Notes: generated from the letters alone by a model not told the origin. A stretch of 64,000 nucleotides of DNA from Tetramitus jugosus (GCA_937625935.1 OW569382.1:186001-250000); one strand, 5' to 3'. Counted from the stretch's first letter, positions 40,590 to 52,960 are shown. Numbers and translations are program-made.

Positions 40590-43137
40590 ATGAGCGATTC
40601 TCATCATCCTCACCATTCATCTTCTCCATCTGAAGTGAATCGTAGACTACCATCCTCCTCCTCCTCCTCCTCTGTCAATCATCATCGCTCACCACCACCA
40701 CCACCACCTCATCACCAACAACAACAACAACAACATCATTATGCAAATGGTAAAAACAATAACAGTCATCATGATGACATGATGATGCACAACAACAACA
40801 ACAACAACAACAACAACGATAATTATTACTCTAGGAATGATCGATATGGCCATCAACAACATCAACAACAATATCGTTACAATGATGAACGTCGCTCCTC
40901 CCATCGATCCAACTATAATCGAGAGCGTGATGATGATCGAAATCATCGTCAGCATCATCGTTCTCATCACTCTCCATACAATCATCATCATAGTCACAAC
41001 AACCATTACAACAATAACAACAATAGAGAGTATTATCGTGGTGATAATCATCAATATGATTCTAATCATAGAAGAAGATATTCTCAACATGAAAATCAAC
41101 ATTATCGTCAATACAACAATTATGATGATCGTCATCACAACAACAATAACAACAACAACAACAACAATCATCACTCTTCACCACCATCATCACTATTCTA
41201 TGATACAATGACCAATCTCCATTCAGACACATGTCTCATTCGAATGATGAATGATGAGTCATTGTTGTCTCATGTCATTCAATACATGAAACATCATCAA
41301 CTCAATCACACACTCATGAATCCATCCATTGAATACAAGAGAAGTGAATTGATGAGAGGATTGAGAGAAAAGCACAGTGAATGGATTCCACAACGATTAA
41401 AGATCAATGTACCCAAAGAGTCATTCAATCGATGGGTCATTGAACGAAAAACCATTGAAGAATTGTATTGTTATCAACAACAACAGCAACAACAATCAAA
41501 TGAAAACAAGAAGAATGAAGAAAAGAATGAATCAGTAACAATAACAACAACCATTGTAGATCCATTGATACCAAGTATCGTAGGTTATCATCACTCATCA
41601 TCATCATCAACTCATGTCGACAATACAACAAATCAACCAACTGATGGAGACGAAACTTACACAAACACCAATAATCATACTAATAATCATACAAATAATC
41701 ATAAGAGTAATAGTAATACAACAAGTGTACTATTGTCACGTGAAATATTTGAAGATGTACCCATCAAAGTCAACATGTTTCCCAAGAATGCAATCGAAGC
41801 CAAGAAATCATTTGAAACGTACATGCAATCTGCGAGAGTCATGTCACGTGACACTTTGATCTCTCCACTACCATCCACTGTGTGTGATCACATTGATGAA
41901 TTGTGTAATCAAGAACAGGAATGGATCAATCAAATCATGAAAAGTGATCATATTGATGGTGATGAAGAGAATAACAACAAGCACAAAATTATGAATGATC
42001 GATTGAAACTGTTCAAATCAATCATCAATCCCATCTTTTGTCAATATTGGAAACCGTTGGTGGATGATTTGTGCACTGACTTGGCACTGTACGCTCATGA
42101 TCAAGCCAAACAATTGCATGATTTGATTGAAAAACAAGATGTTTCTATTGTTGGAGACAACAACAACACCAACAACACGACTAGTTCATCATCAAGTGTC
42201 ACTGTAGAAGAGAATCGAAGAAACCACACAATCAATATTTATTTTAGAGAGTTTCAAGCATCGCTCAATCTCTCTCACTATCACAAACTGCTTCGTTTTT
42301 ACAAGATTAGAAAAAATGACATGTGTGAACAAACACAACAACAAAAAGAACAAGAGCAGTTGCATGCAACAGTGGACATGAGTCAATTTCACGAGTATTT
42401 GACATGTTTATTGATACGTTATGCTGCATTCTTTGGTGGATTGAGGAATCGGTATGAGGGATCAGGTCTACAGTCAGCATTGCCAGAGAAGGCATTTGCT
42501 TATTTGCGTGATGAGTTTAGCGTTCAGTTGGAGTGCTTTGCTAGTCCTCTCAACAGCTATTTCCCCAATTATTGTTCCATGTTTCCTGACATTGATCAAA
42601 TATTTGGATCCGTGGGTAGTTTCTTTGATTTTCATCCGACGCAGGGCAGTTTTGAATCGAATCCTCCATTTGTTGAAGGTACGAATTTATTATTGTATTC
42701 TTTTGTTTGTGTGTATTGATATTGCAGTGTCATGATATATATGTGTGTGAACAAAGAACACCTCTTGTTAACACATATTTTTAACAAAACAACCAATGAT
42801 AGAGCTCATGATAAAAATGGTGGAGCACATTGAGAAGCTGTTGTCTGCATCGGACAAGGAATTGTCATTCATTGTCATTGTACCGAATTGGATGGATGCA
42901 CAGAGCTTGCAACTCATGTGCAAATCTAAATTCCTGCGCAAGGACTGCGTACTGGAGGCCAACAAGCACGGATACGTCAACGGATTTCAACACAATTCAC
43001 ATGACAACAAGAGAAAGTTTAGAGCAGTGCATGAAACGCACGTATTCTTCTTGCAGAACGATGCTGGATACAAGAGATGGACTCCAACCGAGGAGAAGGT
43101 GGATGGGTTTGTTCGCGCATTTGAAGTGTTGAACTAG
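40590..43137 (+). CDS. PCIF1: PCIF1/CAPAM-type cap-specific adenosine N6-methyltransferase, two exons
   Basis: Exon 1 is 40590-42678 and exon 2 is 42803-43137 (intron GTACGA...ATAG), 807 residues. Human PCIF1 makes m6Am at the first transcribed adenosine of capped mRNA. The family core is very clear: YEGSGLQSALPEKAFAYL, ECFASPLNSYFPNYCSMFPD, FGSVGSFFDFHPTQGSFE, then the catalytic NPPF at 691-694. Splicing yields NPPFVEELMIKMVEHIEKLL, matching the family. The end has FIVIVPNWMD and AVHETHVFFLQNDAGYKRWTP. The N-terminal third is Asn/His/Ser-rich; I see no WW domain, which binds RNA polymerase II CTD in animals. Confidence 0.92.
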
Positions 43138-43644
43138 TGACTCAAAAGAGCCTCACATTGAAAATAAAAACCTCCGTAACCCCACCGTGAATGTCACCAC
43201 TCCGAAACCCCCCTTGCGGCTTCGCGTGTGATCTCCGTATTTTCGTGGGATTGTCATCCGTCAGGTCGGGGAATAGGCCGCCAATTTGTTTGGCAAGAGA
43301 ACACCGCCAAGTTCGAATACGAGACCTGCGACCCCCCATCAAATCCACCAACACCAAAAAAAAGTGTCACAAACAAACTCTCCAGAAGAAACACACAGAC
43401 AAAAACGACTTGAAGTGATTGTTCCACAAAAAGAACAATCTATCCAGAGCAACAACAAAGCAATCATTCAGTTGATATCACACAATCACATCAGGCACTA
43501 ATAATTGACTTGGGGGTGAAAAAAAATAGTTGATTTTACCACATATATATTCATTCACACGACGACGACGATTGAGATTATCCTTTCGACGGATATCACA
43601 GATAAACAAAATCATCAACAAACTCAACAAATAGATATCTAAAT
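43138..43644. other. Intergenic region, no gene seen
   Basis: 507 bases. The first 200 are relatively GC-rich with several CCCC/CCG words; the remainder is A-rich leader for the kinase gene, with a TATATATT at about 43543-43550. No protein-like frame with motifs was found. Confidence 0.3.
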
Positions 43645-45753
43645 ATGGATCATTATCAAGTGACAACGAGGTTGGCACAGGGAACAGAAGGCATTGTGTT
43701 TCTCGCTCAAAATTCAAATCATCCAGACAAGAAATTTGTCATCAAGGCATTTCATTGCTCATCGAAAACAGAGTTGGATCACATGACTGATCAAGTACGA
43801 GTGTTGATATCAGATTGGAGACATGAGCACATTGTGCGGCACTTTGAATTCTTTACAGAGCAAATTTCTGATGATGTTGATAATTTTGATTGCATGGAAC
43901 AACAGCAACAATATCGTCTCTATGTAGCCATGAATTATTGTTCAAAGGGAACACTGGATGAATACTTGTACTATCATCAATACACTCACAACAATAATCA
44001 TAATACAAACAATACAAGTAATACAAACAACAATACAAATGACAATAATAACAATACAAATAATCATACAACTAATGCAACAACTAATCAACAATCAATG
44101 TACAATTATGAGAGTGATGATCGATTGAACGTGTCATCATCATTGCTGTGGAAATGGTTGTGTCAAATCAGTGATGCCATACGGTATTTCCATGTGGATA
44201 AATCAGAGGCACACAGGGACCTCAAGGCAGAAAACATTTTGTTGTGTGATCGATGCCATGACTTGCACATGAATTTTATATATGATAATCTCACTCATCA
44301 GAATCATCATTATACCAACAATCATGATGATAATATGAGTCATGAGGAGAGTAGTAGTAGTAGTCAATGTAATAATAACAGTAATAACAGTAATAATAGT
44401 ACTAGTAGTAATAATAGTAGTAATAGTATAGATGTAGTGTTGTGTGATTTTGGAATCACAAAATGGAATCACACCAATAATCAATCCGTGCCCAATCTAG
44501 GATCACCACTGTACATGTCACCAGAAATTATTAATCGGTCGATATTTGATGGTAATTTGGAATCGGATATCTGGTCATTTGGTATCTTGATTCTCCAGTG
44601 TATGCTTCTGTGCTGCTCCAGAGAGTTGCCACCAGTGGTTCAAATGGTGGCTGATGACTCTGATGCCATTATACACTATGTCAAACAGCAACAACAAGAG
44701 AGTAGCAGTGAGATGACCCTTGATCAAAAGAGTCAGTTTCGTCCACTGCTCGGACACCATGATTTATTAATGTTGTGTCATGATTGCTGTGTGATTAATC
44801 CGAGTGATCGACCAACGATTCAACAAGTTCATGAACGATTACTTTCCATGCACCTTTTAGCTCAGTCGTCATCTTCTTCATCGAGTGTGTCAACTATTGA
44901 TGCAGTTGTGAGGCCTCAACAACGATTGCGCAATCGTATGGTTCTCAAGGGCATTTCTGTGCGGCCAACACATTCGTCAATGTCATCGCCTGAAGCAGAA
45001 TCATCGCCACCTGTCTCGAGTAGTTCAGACTCTGAAGGGTTCAGTGATGCTTCACCAGCCACATCAATTCTTCATACGGGAAGCAGCAGCATCAGTAGCA
45101 TGGACTCTCAACCAAGCACTCCTACTACGGACATGATGACGACAGCAACAGATTCTTCACCTTCCAACGGTGGCTCTTCAAAGACATCTTCCAAGTCTCC
45201 TGCCATACGATCATCCATGCGCTTTGCTAATCTGAGAAACAAGTTATCAAGACCATTTCACAAGGGAGGAGATTCCACTTCTTCATCGTCGTCAAATGTG
45301 TCTCCGACAGTGGTCTCATCACCCACAGCCTCATCAACAGATGAGCTATCAAGCAGTTCGCCTGCACCTACTGATACATCGACAGCTACTAGCACGAGCG
45401 GTAGTAGCAACGGCAACAATAACAGTAGTAGCAATTCTCGGCGCACAAATCGCATCAGAGGATGGCGCAGTGAGAATCGCACCAATGTCATTCGAGCTCT
45501 TGTTCCTATCAGTACCAGCGAATCCGAGCCTGAGCAGTTAGCAAGAGGTCTCCGAAGAGTCGTTCAATCCAACTCAACACCTACCCCACCATCCACGAAT
45601 GAACCGCCCACAACAGACATCGAACTGCAACCAGTTGACAAGCAGACAATTGAAGCAGCAGAGAAAATACCTCATCAAGACTTGGATGATTCGGAATGTG
45701 GTGAAGGAGATGAACTGTCCACTTCTCCTTCACAAAAATGTTTTGTCATGTAA
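43645..45753 (+). CDS. Serine/threonine protein kinase with poly-Asn inserts and Ser-rich tail
   Basis: 702 residues. The kinase domain has a glycine loop (LAQGTEGIVFLAQ), the ATP-anchoring lysine (FVIKAFH), AHRDLKAENILL (catalytic loop), CDFGITKW (DFG) and LGSPLYMSPEII (activation end). All core catalytic residues are present. Two Asn/Thr-rich inserts interrupt the fold: one before the hinge-following helix, one between the catalytic loop and DFG. The C-terminal 300 residues are Ser/Thr/Pro-rich with a basic patch (NSRRTNRIRGW), probably regulatory. It does not fit a named kinase group from these features alone. Confidence 0.88.
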   Translation: MDHYQVTTRLAQGTEGIVFLAQNSNHPDKKFVIKAFHCSSKTELDHMTDQVRVLISDWRHEHIVRHFEFFTEQISDDVDNFDCMEQQQQYRLYVAMNYCSKGTLDEYLYYHQYTHNNNHNTNNTSNTNNNTNDNNNNTNNHTTNATTNQQSMYNYESDDRLNVSSSLLWKWLCQISDAIRYFHVDKSEAHRDLKAENILLCDRCHDLHMNFIYDNLTHQNHHYTNNHDDNMSHEESSSSSQCNNNSNNSNNSTSSNNSSNSIDVVLCDFGITKWNHTNNQSVPNLGSPLYMSPEIINRSIFDGNLESDIWSFGILILQCMLLCCSRELPPVVQMVADDSDAIIHYVKQQQQESSSEMTLDQKSQFRPLLGHHDLLMLCHDCCVINPSDRPTIQQVHERLLSMHLLAQSSSSSSSVSTIDAVVRPQQRLRNRMVLKGISVRPTHSSMSSPEAESSPPVSSSSDSEGFSDASPATSILHTGSSSISSMDSQPSTPTTDMMTTATDSSPSNGGSSKTSSKSPAIRSSMRFANLRNKLSRPFHKGGDSTSSSSSNVSPTVVSSPTASSTDELSSSSPAPTDTSTATSTSGSSNGNNNSSSNSRRTNRIRGWRSENRTNVIRALVPISTSESEPEQLARGLRRVVQSNSTPTPPSTNEPPTTDIELQPVDKQTIEAAEKIPHQDLDDSECGEGDELSTSPSQKCFVM

Positions 45754-45873
45754 TCTCTTTTTTGTATCCACTCTTCGCGTAGTAATAAAAACTCCGCAAT
45801 TTTGTATCGGAACTCATTGAACCTTCCATGACACACAAACGATAAAAAAAATCAACAATAACAACAACAAATC

Positions 45874-46661
45874 ATGTCGTTCCGAAAATTGAATAGCGAG
45901 CATTTGAATGACTTGGAGTTCCTAACAACTCTCGATGTCGATTGTGCGTATCAGTACAGTTATTTTTTTCACTTTGAAATGTTTTTTAACACCATCTCCA
46001 TTCATTCATTTATTCTCTCTCTAAATATATGCATACATTAGATGTGTCAGAATTCTGTCGGATTGCAATCGATTTCATTGTCAATGGCGGTGCTGCCAGT
46101 GCCTCCTCCCGTTCTGCACAAAAGCTCTTTGTTGCCGCATCTAAAAAACTAGGCTGCTCAAAAGATGACATTCAAAAAACAGTGACCAGTCTGTCCTATC
46201 TGTTCACCGAGTGTGCAAAGTTGGACATGGATGTCTTGAGACTCAAGTATGCACTGACTGTTGACTCGGACAAGTGGAAGGAATTGGATGCTGACCATGT
46301 TCGATTGCAAGTGATTGGTGATTGTTATGAACAGAATCAGGCCAATCTCAGAAACTTGTTCTTGAAGATTGACAGTACCGAAAGTTGCTTTGGTATTCGA
46401 ACCATTCCACAGTACAAGGACTTTGAGTGGAGATTGGACATGGAGTGTGATCGAAGATCAATGATGAACAATGGTGGTGGTGGAAGCAATGCAGAGTTGA
46501 AACCGACATTTATGGTTCATTTGGTGACGAATCAAAAGGACAAGGACTACAATTTTCAAATGTCGTTTGATGATTTGAAGCATGTGACAGATGTCATGGG
46601 AGAAGCATTGAAGGAATTGAAGAGTGCTCATGTGAGAAGAATACGTCACTATATTCACTAA
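45874..46661 (+). CDS. COMM-domain protein, COMMD2-like, two exons
   Basis: Exon 1 is 45874-45943 and exon 2 is 46042-46661 (intron GTGCGT...TTAG), 229 residues. It begins MSFRKLNSEHLNDLEFLTTL and after splicing reads DVDYVSEFCRIAIDFIVNGG. The helical N-terminal domain ends about residue 125. The COMM domain follows (QYKDFEWRLDMECDRRS, then SFDDLKHVTDVMGEALKELK and HVRRIRHYI). The order of motifs resembles COMMD2. COMMD proteins form the ten-member Commander ring that recycles endosomal membrane cargo; the assignment to that complex is by family. Confidence 0.85.
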
Positions 46662-47755
46662 ATTAACTTGTTGTTGTTGCTGCGGCTGCTGCTGCTGTTG
46701 TTGTTGTGTGTATGTGCATTGTGTGAAATGAATGTGAGATGATGACCTCTCTCTATAGATTTATATGTGTATGTGTGGATGATGATATCGAACGAATTAC
46801 ACATGTACATGCCACTGTGGTTTACGAAAGAAGAGATTGTGTTTGACTGTACAATATCTACCGATTCATTCAACAAGGTGTCACCACCTCGAGTTTTTGT
46901 ATTTTTGATAAAATGGCCACCATGGTGTCTGGTGTGCGTTTCTGGCACTACCTCAAAAGGAGTTTTACTTGGTTGGTAATGCTGCTTGATTGTTGATCAC
47001 TAGCTGTCACTTGTTAAAGAGACAAACCATCATCCATTGATTGATGTGCAACCAAATGTACAAATATTAGTGCGAGGATATCCGCAGTTGGAAGAATACG
47101 TACTGAGCACTCTGTTGCCGCATTGTGTCCAATCATAGAAGATGACGTGGGGGATGTCAGTTACAGAAATCTTCCGTCTGAACAGGTGCTCTGGTATCTG
47201 ATCAGACGGATTTTGTGAAATCTGGTGGTTTGGATTATCCATCAACTCCTCAACAACAGAAAAACCAACAAACGAAAATCCTTCATTCTTGTTCGTAAGT
47301 AAGTCAGAAAACATCAACAAGTTGGATATTCATATACACCAGATCCAAGATAGTTGAATCGTTTCCTTTTCCTTTCGAAGCAACAACATCGATCCACCAC
47401 AGCCGAGTACCGCAATTCAGTTGGTTACAACAGGTACCAAAAATAGACTTTCAGACAGAAAAACTTCCTACACGCAGGAGAGCAAGCATCACACAAAAAA
47501 AAACAACGAGACGACGTGTAGAAAAACGATTCCTTCCTCTTGGTTTCCCGGTCACAATCACACTTGCATTGTTCAAACAAATCCAGCAATATCAACAACA
47601 ACCATCACGTCCTGTTAGCACCTCAACATTTTAAAAAAAAGCTCGCATCCTTTTCACAAAGAAATTCATTTGCTTGCCCAAAAAAAAAGAATCAAAAAGT
47701 TTTATCTCTCAAGTTGAATCAATCACAACAACAATAACAATATAGAGGTTCCAAT
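46662..47755. other. 1.09-kb gap with possible gene remnants
   Basis: No intact gene. On the plus strand a frame (46767-46979) contains MPLWFTKEEIVFDC and KWPPWCLVCVSGTTSKGVLL before a stop, and at about 47041-47130 another frame reads VQPNVQILVRGYPQLEEYVL. These look like scraps of a decayed protein rather than a gene. The last 300 bases are an A/C-rich leader for the Kelch gene. A CTG/TTG microsatellite lies near 46670-46705. Confidence 0.3.
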
Positions 47756-50700
47756 ATGCCGTTTGAAAGCGCTTTAGGATCATTTTGGGACAGCACTCAA
47801 TCTTCTTTTCAATATCAAGTGCTTCAGAGGTATCATCATGCAACAGCTGTTCACAATGGTGTGACCATGTACATATTCGGTGGTTATAGACCTGATACAA
47901 CAACATCAACAACATCCACAAAAACATTATCCACAACATCATCAGAAGACTTGACCAGTCATAAAGATGGTAGTGTCAATAACAACAATAATAACAAACA
48001 ATATCAACAACCACAAAAGAAACTCTTTGTTCCAACCAATGATTTCCTAGAGTACAATCTAGAGACTGGTGAGTATCGGTTGTTGAATGATGAGATTGAT
48101 CATGAAGTGGAAGAATGTGTCGTTGTGTCCTATCCAAACGCTAGTCTCTTGAATATGGACACTCACTTTCGATCTCTCATGAATCAGAACAACAACAACA
48201 ACAACAAGAATAACAAGAATAACAAGAAGAAGCAGAAGAATCACCTAATTTATAACAATCAAAACAATCATCATTCAACAACAGCAATACAACAACAACA
48301 ACAACAACAACAACAAAATAATGATATAACAATAGATGAACTATTCAGTTTAATGGACAGTTCGCCATCCGAGTGTCCCTCTCTCGCTCAACACTCCATG
48401 GTACTCGTCGGTGACAACTACCTGTACATTTTTGGTGGAAAGACGAGTGATGGATCCGTGTCAAATCAATTGTACAGATATGACATTTTGAGAAATGTTT
48501 GGACTCATATCGTACCAGGATCAAAACAACATCAACAACAATTTTTGAATCATCATAACAACAAGAACAAGAAGACAAAACAATCACAGTTTTCCGCATC
48601 TCCCAGCGCAAGTGACATTCTCAATGATCGTCACACAGACAAAACAAGTCAAAATTGCGATGATGATCATCATGACGACTACAGTGATGATGATTTTTTT
48701 GGAAACAATGAAGGGAGTGATGATGTTGAATATGGTGGAAATGAGGATGATGATGAAATGCATCAAATTGGTGATCACTATGATCACTATGATGATGAAG
48801 AAGAACGAGGTCATTACAACAATGGTAGTGATCATCATCATCATCAAGAGATACATGTCGTTGTGGAAGAGTACATGGAAGATGAGTATCACTTGAGTGA
48901 ACATGATGATGATGAACATGATGACGACGATGATGGCATGAATGATACAAATCATCATCAACATCGCGATCTGGATATGCTACATGACCAACAAGCAGAT
49001 GTCTACCCATATCTCTATGGTCACTCTGCTGTGACTGTAGATGATTGCAATATTTATATTTTTGGAGGATCCGACGGTAATCAATACTTTAACAATCTCT
49101 ACATTTTAAATGTGGAAACAATGGAGTGCTCATTGGCAGTCACTCAAGGAACACCACCAGAACCGAGATCTGGTCATTCTTGTGTTCTCTATGCCAATGA
49201 AGAGCTGTTTGTGTTTGGAGGTGGTAATGACGAAAAGACATTCAATGATTTGTACAGTTTAAATTTATGTATGTATTTATTCTCATTTGTTTGGAATTTG
49301 TTTTTTGTTTCTCTCGAGTTCTTGTGTAATGACAACAAACCTGCTCACCTGCATATTTTTTTTGTTCATTATTTGTGCTGTATTTGGAACTGTTTACAAC
49401 AACAGATACATTGACATGGAAGAAGGAGATTACCAAGGGACAGAACGAGCCAGTCAAGCGCATTTACCATTCGGCCAACGTCGTGGCCAATAAGATGATT
49501 TTACTGGGAGGTGACATAGGCAACAGACAATCCTCTCAGAGCAATTTAATGATATTGGATTTGGATACCAAGAGATGGGACTATGGTCTGATCAATAATC
49601 ACCTCGTTCATCCACCACCTGTACTCTATGGTCACACATCCGTGTTGTCAGGTACTAAGCTGTGGGTAGCAGGTGGAAGAGATGCATCCATTGATGAAAC
49701 GAACTCAGACTGCGTATCCAAGTCGGTTTACTCTCTCGATACGGGTATTCAGGGAATTGAGCCTATTGACTTTGGTAGGAACAATTTGGCTGCTGATCTT
49801 CAATCGCTTGTGAATCATACGGAATCTTCAGATATTACTTTTGAGTATTGTGAACAATTTTATTGTGGGCATAGGGCTTTTTTGCGTATTCGGTGTCCAG
49901 TCTTGCACCAGTTTTACATGAGAAACTGCGTGTCGAATGATTCCAACTTGAATGTCAATGAAGCGATACAGGCTCTGGCAATGAAAAAAATGCATGCAAC
50001 AGATTTGAACAATCGCAAAATCACTCAATCCTTCTCAAGAAACATGTGTGCCTTCTCATTCATGATTTTCCTACAGTATTTATACACAGATGAGATTGTG
50101 GTGCCAGAGGAAGAAGCTGAAAACAATCAAGAGACCTTTGAAGTCGCTCTGAGGGATGTCGCCTTTATGGCAGAGTTGTTCGAAGTGGATCGTCTGTATG
50201 CGCTCTGTGCTCAGCAGATTGGATCTCTTGAATTGAAAGGCCAGCGCAAACTGCCTCATCCAACGCTGTACTCTGATATGAAGAAGATGTTTGACCTGTC
50301 TCAAAATTATGTTGACCAGCTCGATGACAGAGACCACAGCAGAAGTCAAGAGCATATATTCGATACGACATATGCCAATACCATGCATCATCACAATAGC
50401 AACAGTACCAACTCTTCGGTTGAGCCTCCAACACCCAGCTCAACCGTTTCAGGTCTCACTTCTCTGTCCACAAATCCATATTTTACCTATTGTGATATCA
50501 TATTTTATGTATCTTCCAACGGTGAGGAATACGAGCGTATAGGTGCTCATAGATGCGTTCTCACAGCCAGAAGTCATTTTTTCAACAGAATGCTCTCCCA
50601 GACACATGCATCAGGATCATATGCGGAACTAGAGATCACTGCCATACGGCCGAGGGTTTTCCAATTGGTCTTAGAATTTTTGTACACTGGAAACGTTTCG

Positions 50701-51315
50701 ATTACATTTGACGTTGCAGTTGAAATATTGATCGCTTCTGAGGTTTATCAATTGGATCGATTATCCCTGATGAGTCAGGCTGTTATTGAGAGAAGAATCC
50801 ATATTCATAATGTTTGCCGTCTCTTGACAATTGCTGATGTGTATGACATCAAACATTTGCGTGAGTCGTGCATTTTCTTCATTGTTCACCATATGAATCA
50901 AGTCAAGAAAACAAATAGTTACAAGGTTGAACTGGAGCCCGAACTTAAGAGAGAGTTGAGGGAGAAGAGAAAGAGATTCAAGAGTCAGGAAGGAAGAATG
51001 TTTGGTTCTGATCTGCAATTAACTTCCACAGCAACAGACAAGCACAAACAGAAAAAGAAGAAAAAGAAGGCACGAAAACCTCCAAAGCAAGATGAGACAG
51101 AACAAGCAAAAACAACCAAGAGAAAGAAACGAAGATCTGACAGAATCAAGCATCGGAGGTACTATGACAATGACGGTAACATGAGTGATGGACTATCACA
51201 GAGTCCTATGGAAGTGGTCACAATGAGTGCCTCCGTGCCTTCAGTGATGAATATGCACGTGGATGCAGAACACTCAGCTCACAACAAGCGAAAATCTTTA
51301 CGAACCAAGAAATAA
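47756..51315 (+). CDS. LZTR1-like Kelch-BTB-BTB protein, two exons
   Basis: Exon 1 is 47756-49268 and exon 2 is 49406-51315 (intron GTATGT...ACAG), 1140 residues. Six Kelch motifs can be counted, including TMYIFGGY, YLYIFGGK, NIYIFGGSDG, LFVFGGGND, MILLGGD and LWVAGGRD. They are broken by Asn- and Asp-rich inserts. Two BTB domains follow (ITFEYCEQFYCGHRAFL, then CDIIFYVSSNGEEYE), the second with a BACK region. Six Kelch plus two BTB is the architecture of LZTR1, which links RAS-family GTPases to CUL3. The C-terminus is highly basic (KKKKKARKPPK, KRKKRRSDRIK), suggesting nuclear targeting. Substrate is not known. Confidence 0.85.
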
Positions 51316-51329
51316 ATGTGTTGAAGTTC

Positions 51330-52722
51330 AAATAGAAAGTCGCCACTATGTTGAATTTATCATCTTTGTTGTGTCAATTGAACCATCGGACGAAAAGGTT
51401 ACCAAGGCTATTCAGAAGTGGCAAACATATAAATTTGGCCTCTTCTTTCATTGGGGAATATACTCTCAACTATCAGATTTGATTGATCTAAAAGCACATG
51501 ACCTGGCGAGTTGGCCGCTGGAGTGGAGTGATAGGGGGCGGAACAACCTAAATATAACCACTCATGAAGAGATGACAGCATTCAGAAAGTTCTACTGGGG
51601 TCTCAGTAAGACTTTCAACCCTGATAAATTTGACCCGAACGTTTGGGCTGAGGCAGCATGGCGAGCCGGAATGAGATACGTCGTCATGACCACAAAGCAT
51701 CATGACGGCTTCTCCATGTACGTTGGATAGTTACAGCGTAATGGGTCGAGATTGTCCCTTCCAAAGAGACGCTTTTGGAGAAGTGATGACTGCGTTCAAG
51801 AAGAAGGGCTTCGGTACTGGAGCATACTACAGTAAAGTTGATTGGCACAGAGAAGACTTCTGGGAACCAAGCACATTTGCAGCGAGTCGTTACACCAATT
51901 ATGCACCAAATGAAAAGGAGAGTACCTGGGATAGCTTTGTTCGCTTCTCCCAGAATCAAATCATTGAGATTATGAAACAATACAGGCCAGATATCTTGTG
52001 GTTTGATGGTGGTTGGTTGAATCCTCCCATGTACGATATGAATTTCGCAGATATCTCCCAATTGTCCAGAGATATCAAGGATGATGTGATCATTGTGAAT
52101 AGAGGTGGTGGAATGTTCGAGGACTATATGACACCTGAACAAGGAGGTGTTCCCAGAGCACCATATGAGAAGCCATGGGAAATTTGTGTGACAATGGCAA
52201 CTCAGTGGGGTTACTCGAAGAATGATGTGTACAAGTCAATGCCTTCTTTGATTGAACTATTATTGTCTGTTGTTTCTACTGGAGGTAATCTGTTGCTTGA
52301 TGTCGGTCCAGATCCCCAAGGTCAGTTACCAAAGGATGCCATGAACAGATTGCAAGAGTTTGCCAAGTGGATGGTACAATGGAGAAGGTATCCATAACAG
52401 TGAACCCATGTATCCCTACAAGTTCCAGTCAACCATGAGCGAAAAGTTTAGTTATCAGTTCTATTTGGCCAAAAGAAACAGGGACGTGTACTCGTTCATG
52501 ATGATGCGGGAAAAGATGGACTCTCCAAGAAAGATTTACATGGCGTTCGTAACTCCCATCATGTTGGGAGATGTGCCGTTCAAACTTAAGACTGTCGAGC
52601 TCTTGTCTGTTGACGAACCTTTACCCTTCCACTTTGAAGCAGATTCCCTAGTAGTTGAGATTCCACAAAATTTGAACCTTGGATACAACTACACCATGAC
52701 ATTCAAACTGTCCGAACATTGA
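51330..52722 (+). pseudogene. GH29 alpha-L-fucosidase, disrupted by frameshifts
   Basis: Clear GH29 sequence runs across three frames. Frame 1 has KFGLFFHWGIYS and VMTTKHHDGFSMY, then a stop near 51728. Frame 2 (from about 51720) has GRDCPFQRDAFGEVM, YYSKVDWHREDFWEP, and the nucleophile motif ILWFDGGW, ending at about 52397. Frame 3 resumes at GEGIHNSEPMYPYKF and runs to TGA 52720-52722. No in-frame ATG starts it; a hydrophobic stretch (YVEFIIFVVSI) sits where a signal peptide should be. It begins only 15-30 bp after the Kelch gene stop. Either a young pseudogene or two base errors; the catalytic residues are intact. The enzyme removes fucose from glycans. Confidence 0.8.
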
Positions 52723-52960
52723 TTTCATTGTGGAGGATATACCCATTCATTGTAAATAACGTGCGCAAAGCGTGCAAACTTTGCTGTTTTCATTCCTTTT
52801 TAGCATCGGAGCAATTCTTGTTTGGTCTGTTGCGTTGTTTTTTGGCGGTGTTAAATAGCTCTCAGATCAGGTGGCCAATCAAATCAATCAACATACACAA
52901 AACAACGAACACACAACTACCACCGTTTAATCACGTATTCACAATAACAATTATTAGAAA

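Noticed and set aside
40689-41211. Additional open frames of Ile/Met/Val repeats on both strands in the PCIF1 N-terminal region
   Set aside because: They are shadows of CAA/AAC/CAT/GAT repeats that encode the Gln/Asn/His tracts of the real gene.
46767-47130. Crinkler or RHS-like ATPase remnant (MPLWFTKEE, SGTTSKG)
   Set aside because: The motifs are in the wrong order for that family and are separated by stops; too weak to name.
51719-51731. A 13-base intron (GTACGT...TAG) that would repair the fucosidase frame
   Set aside because: Far below the shortest introns seen elsewhere in this window (59 bases), and a second frameshift remains unexplained. A one-base indel is simpler.
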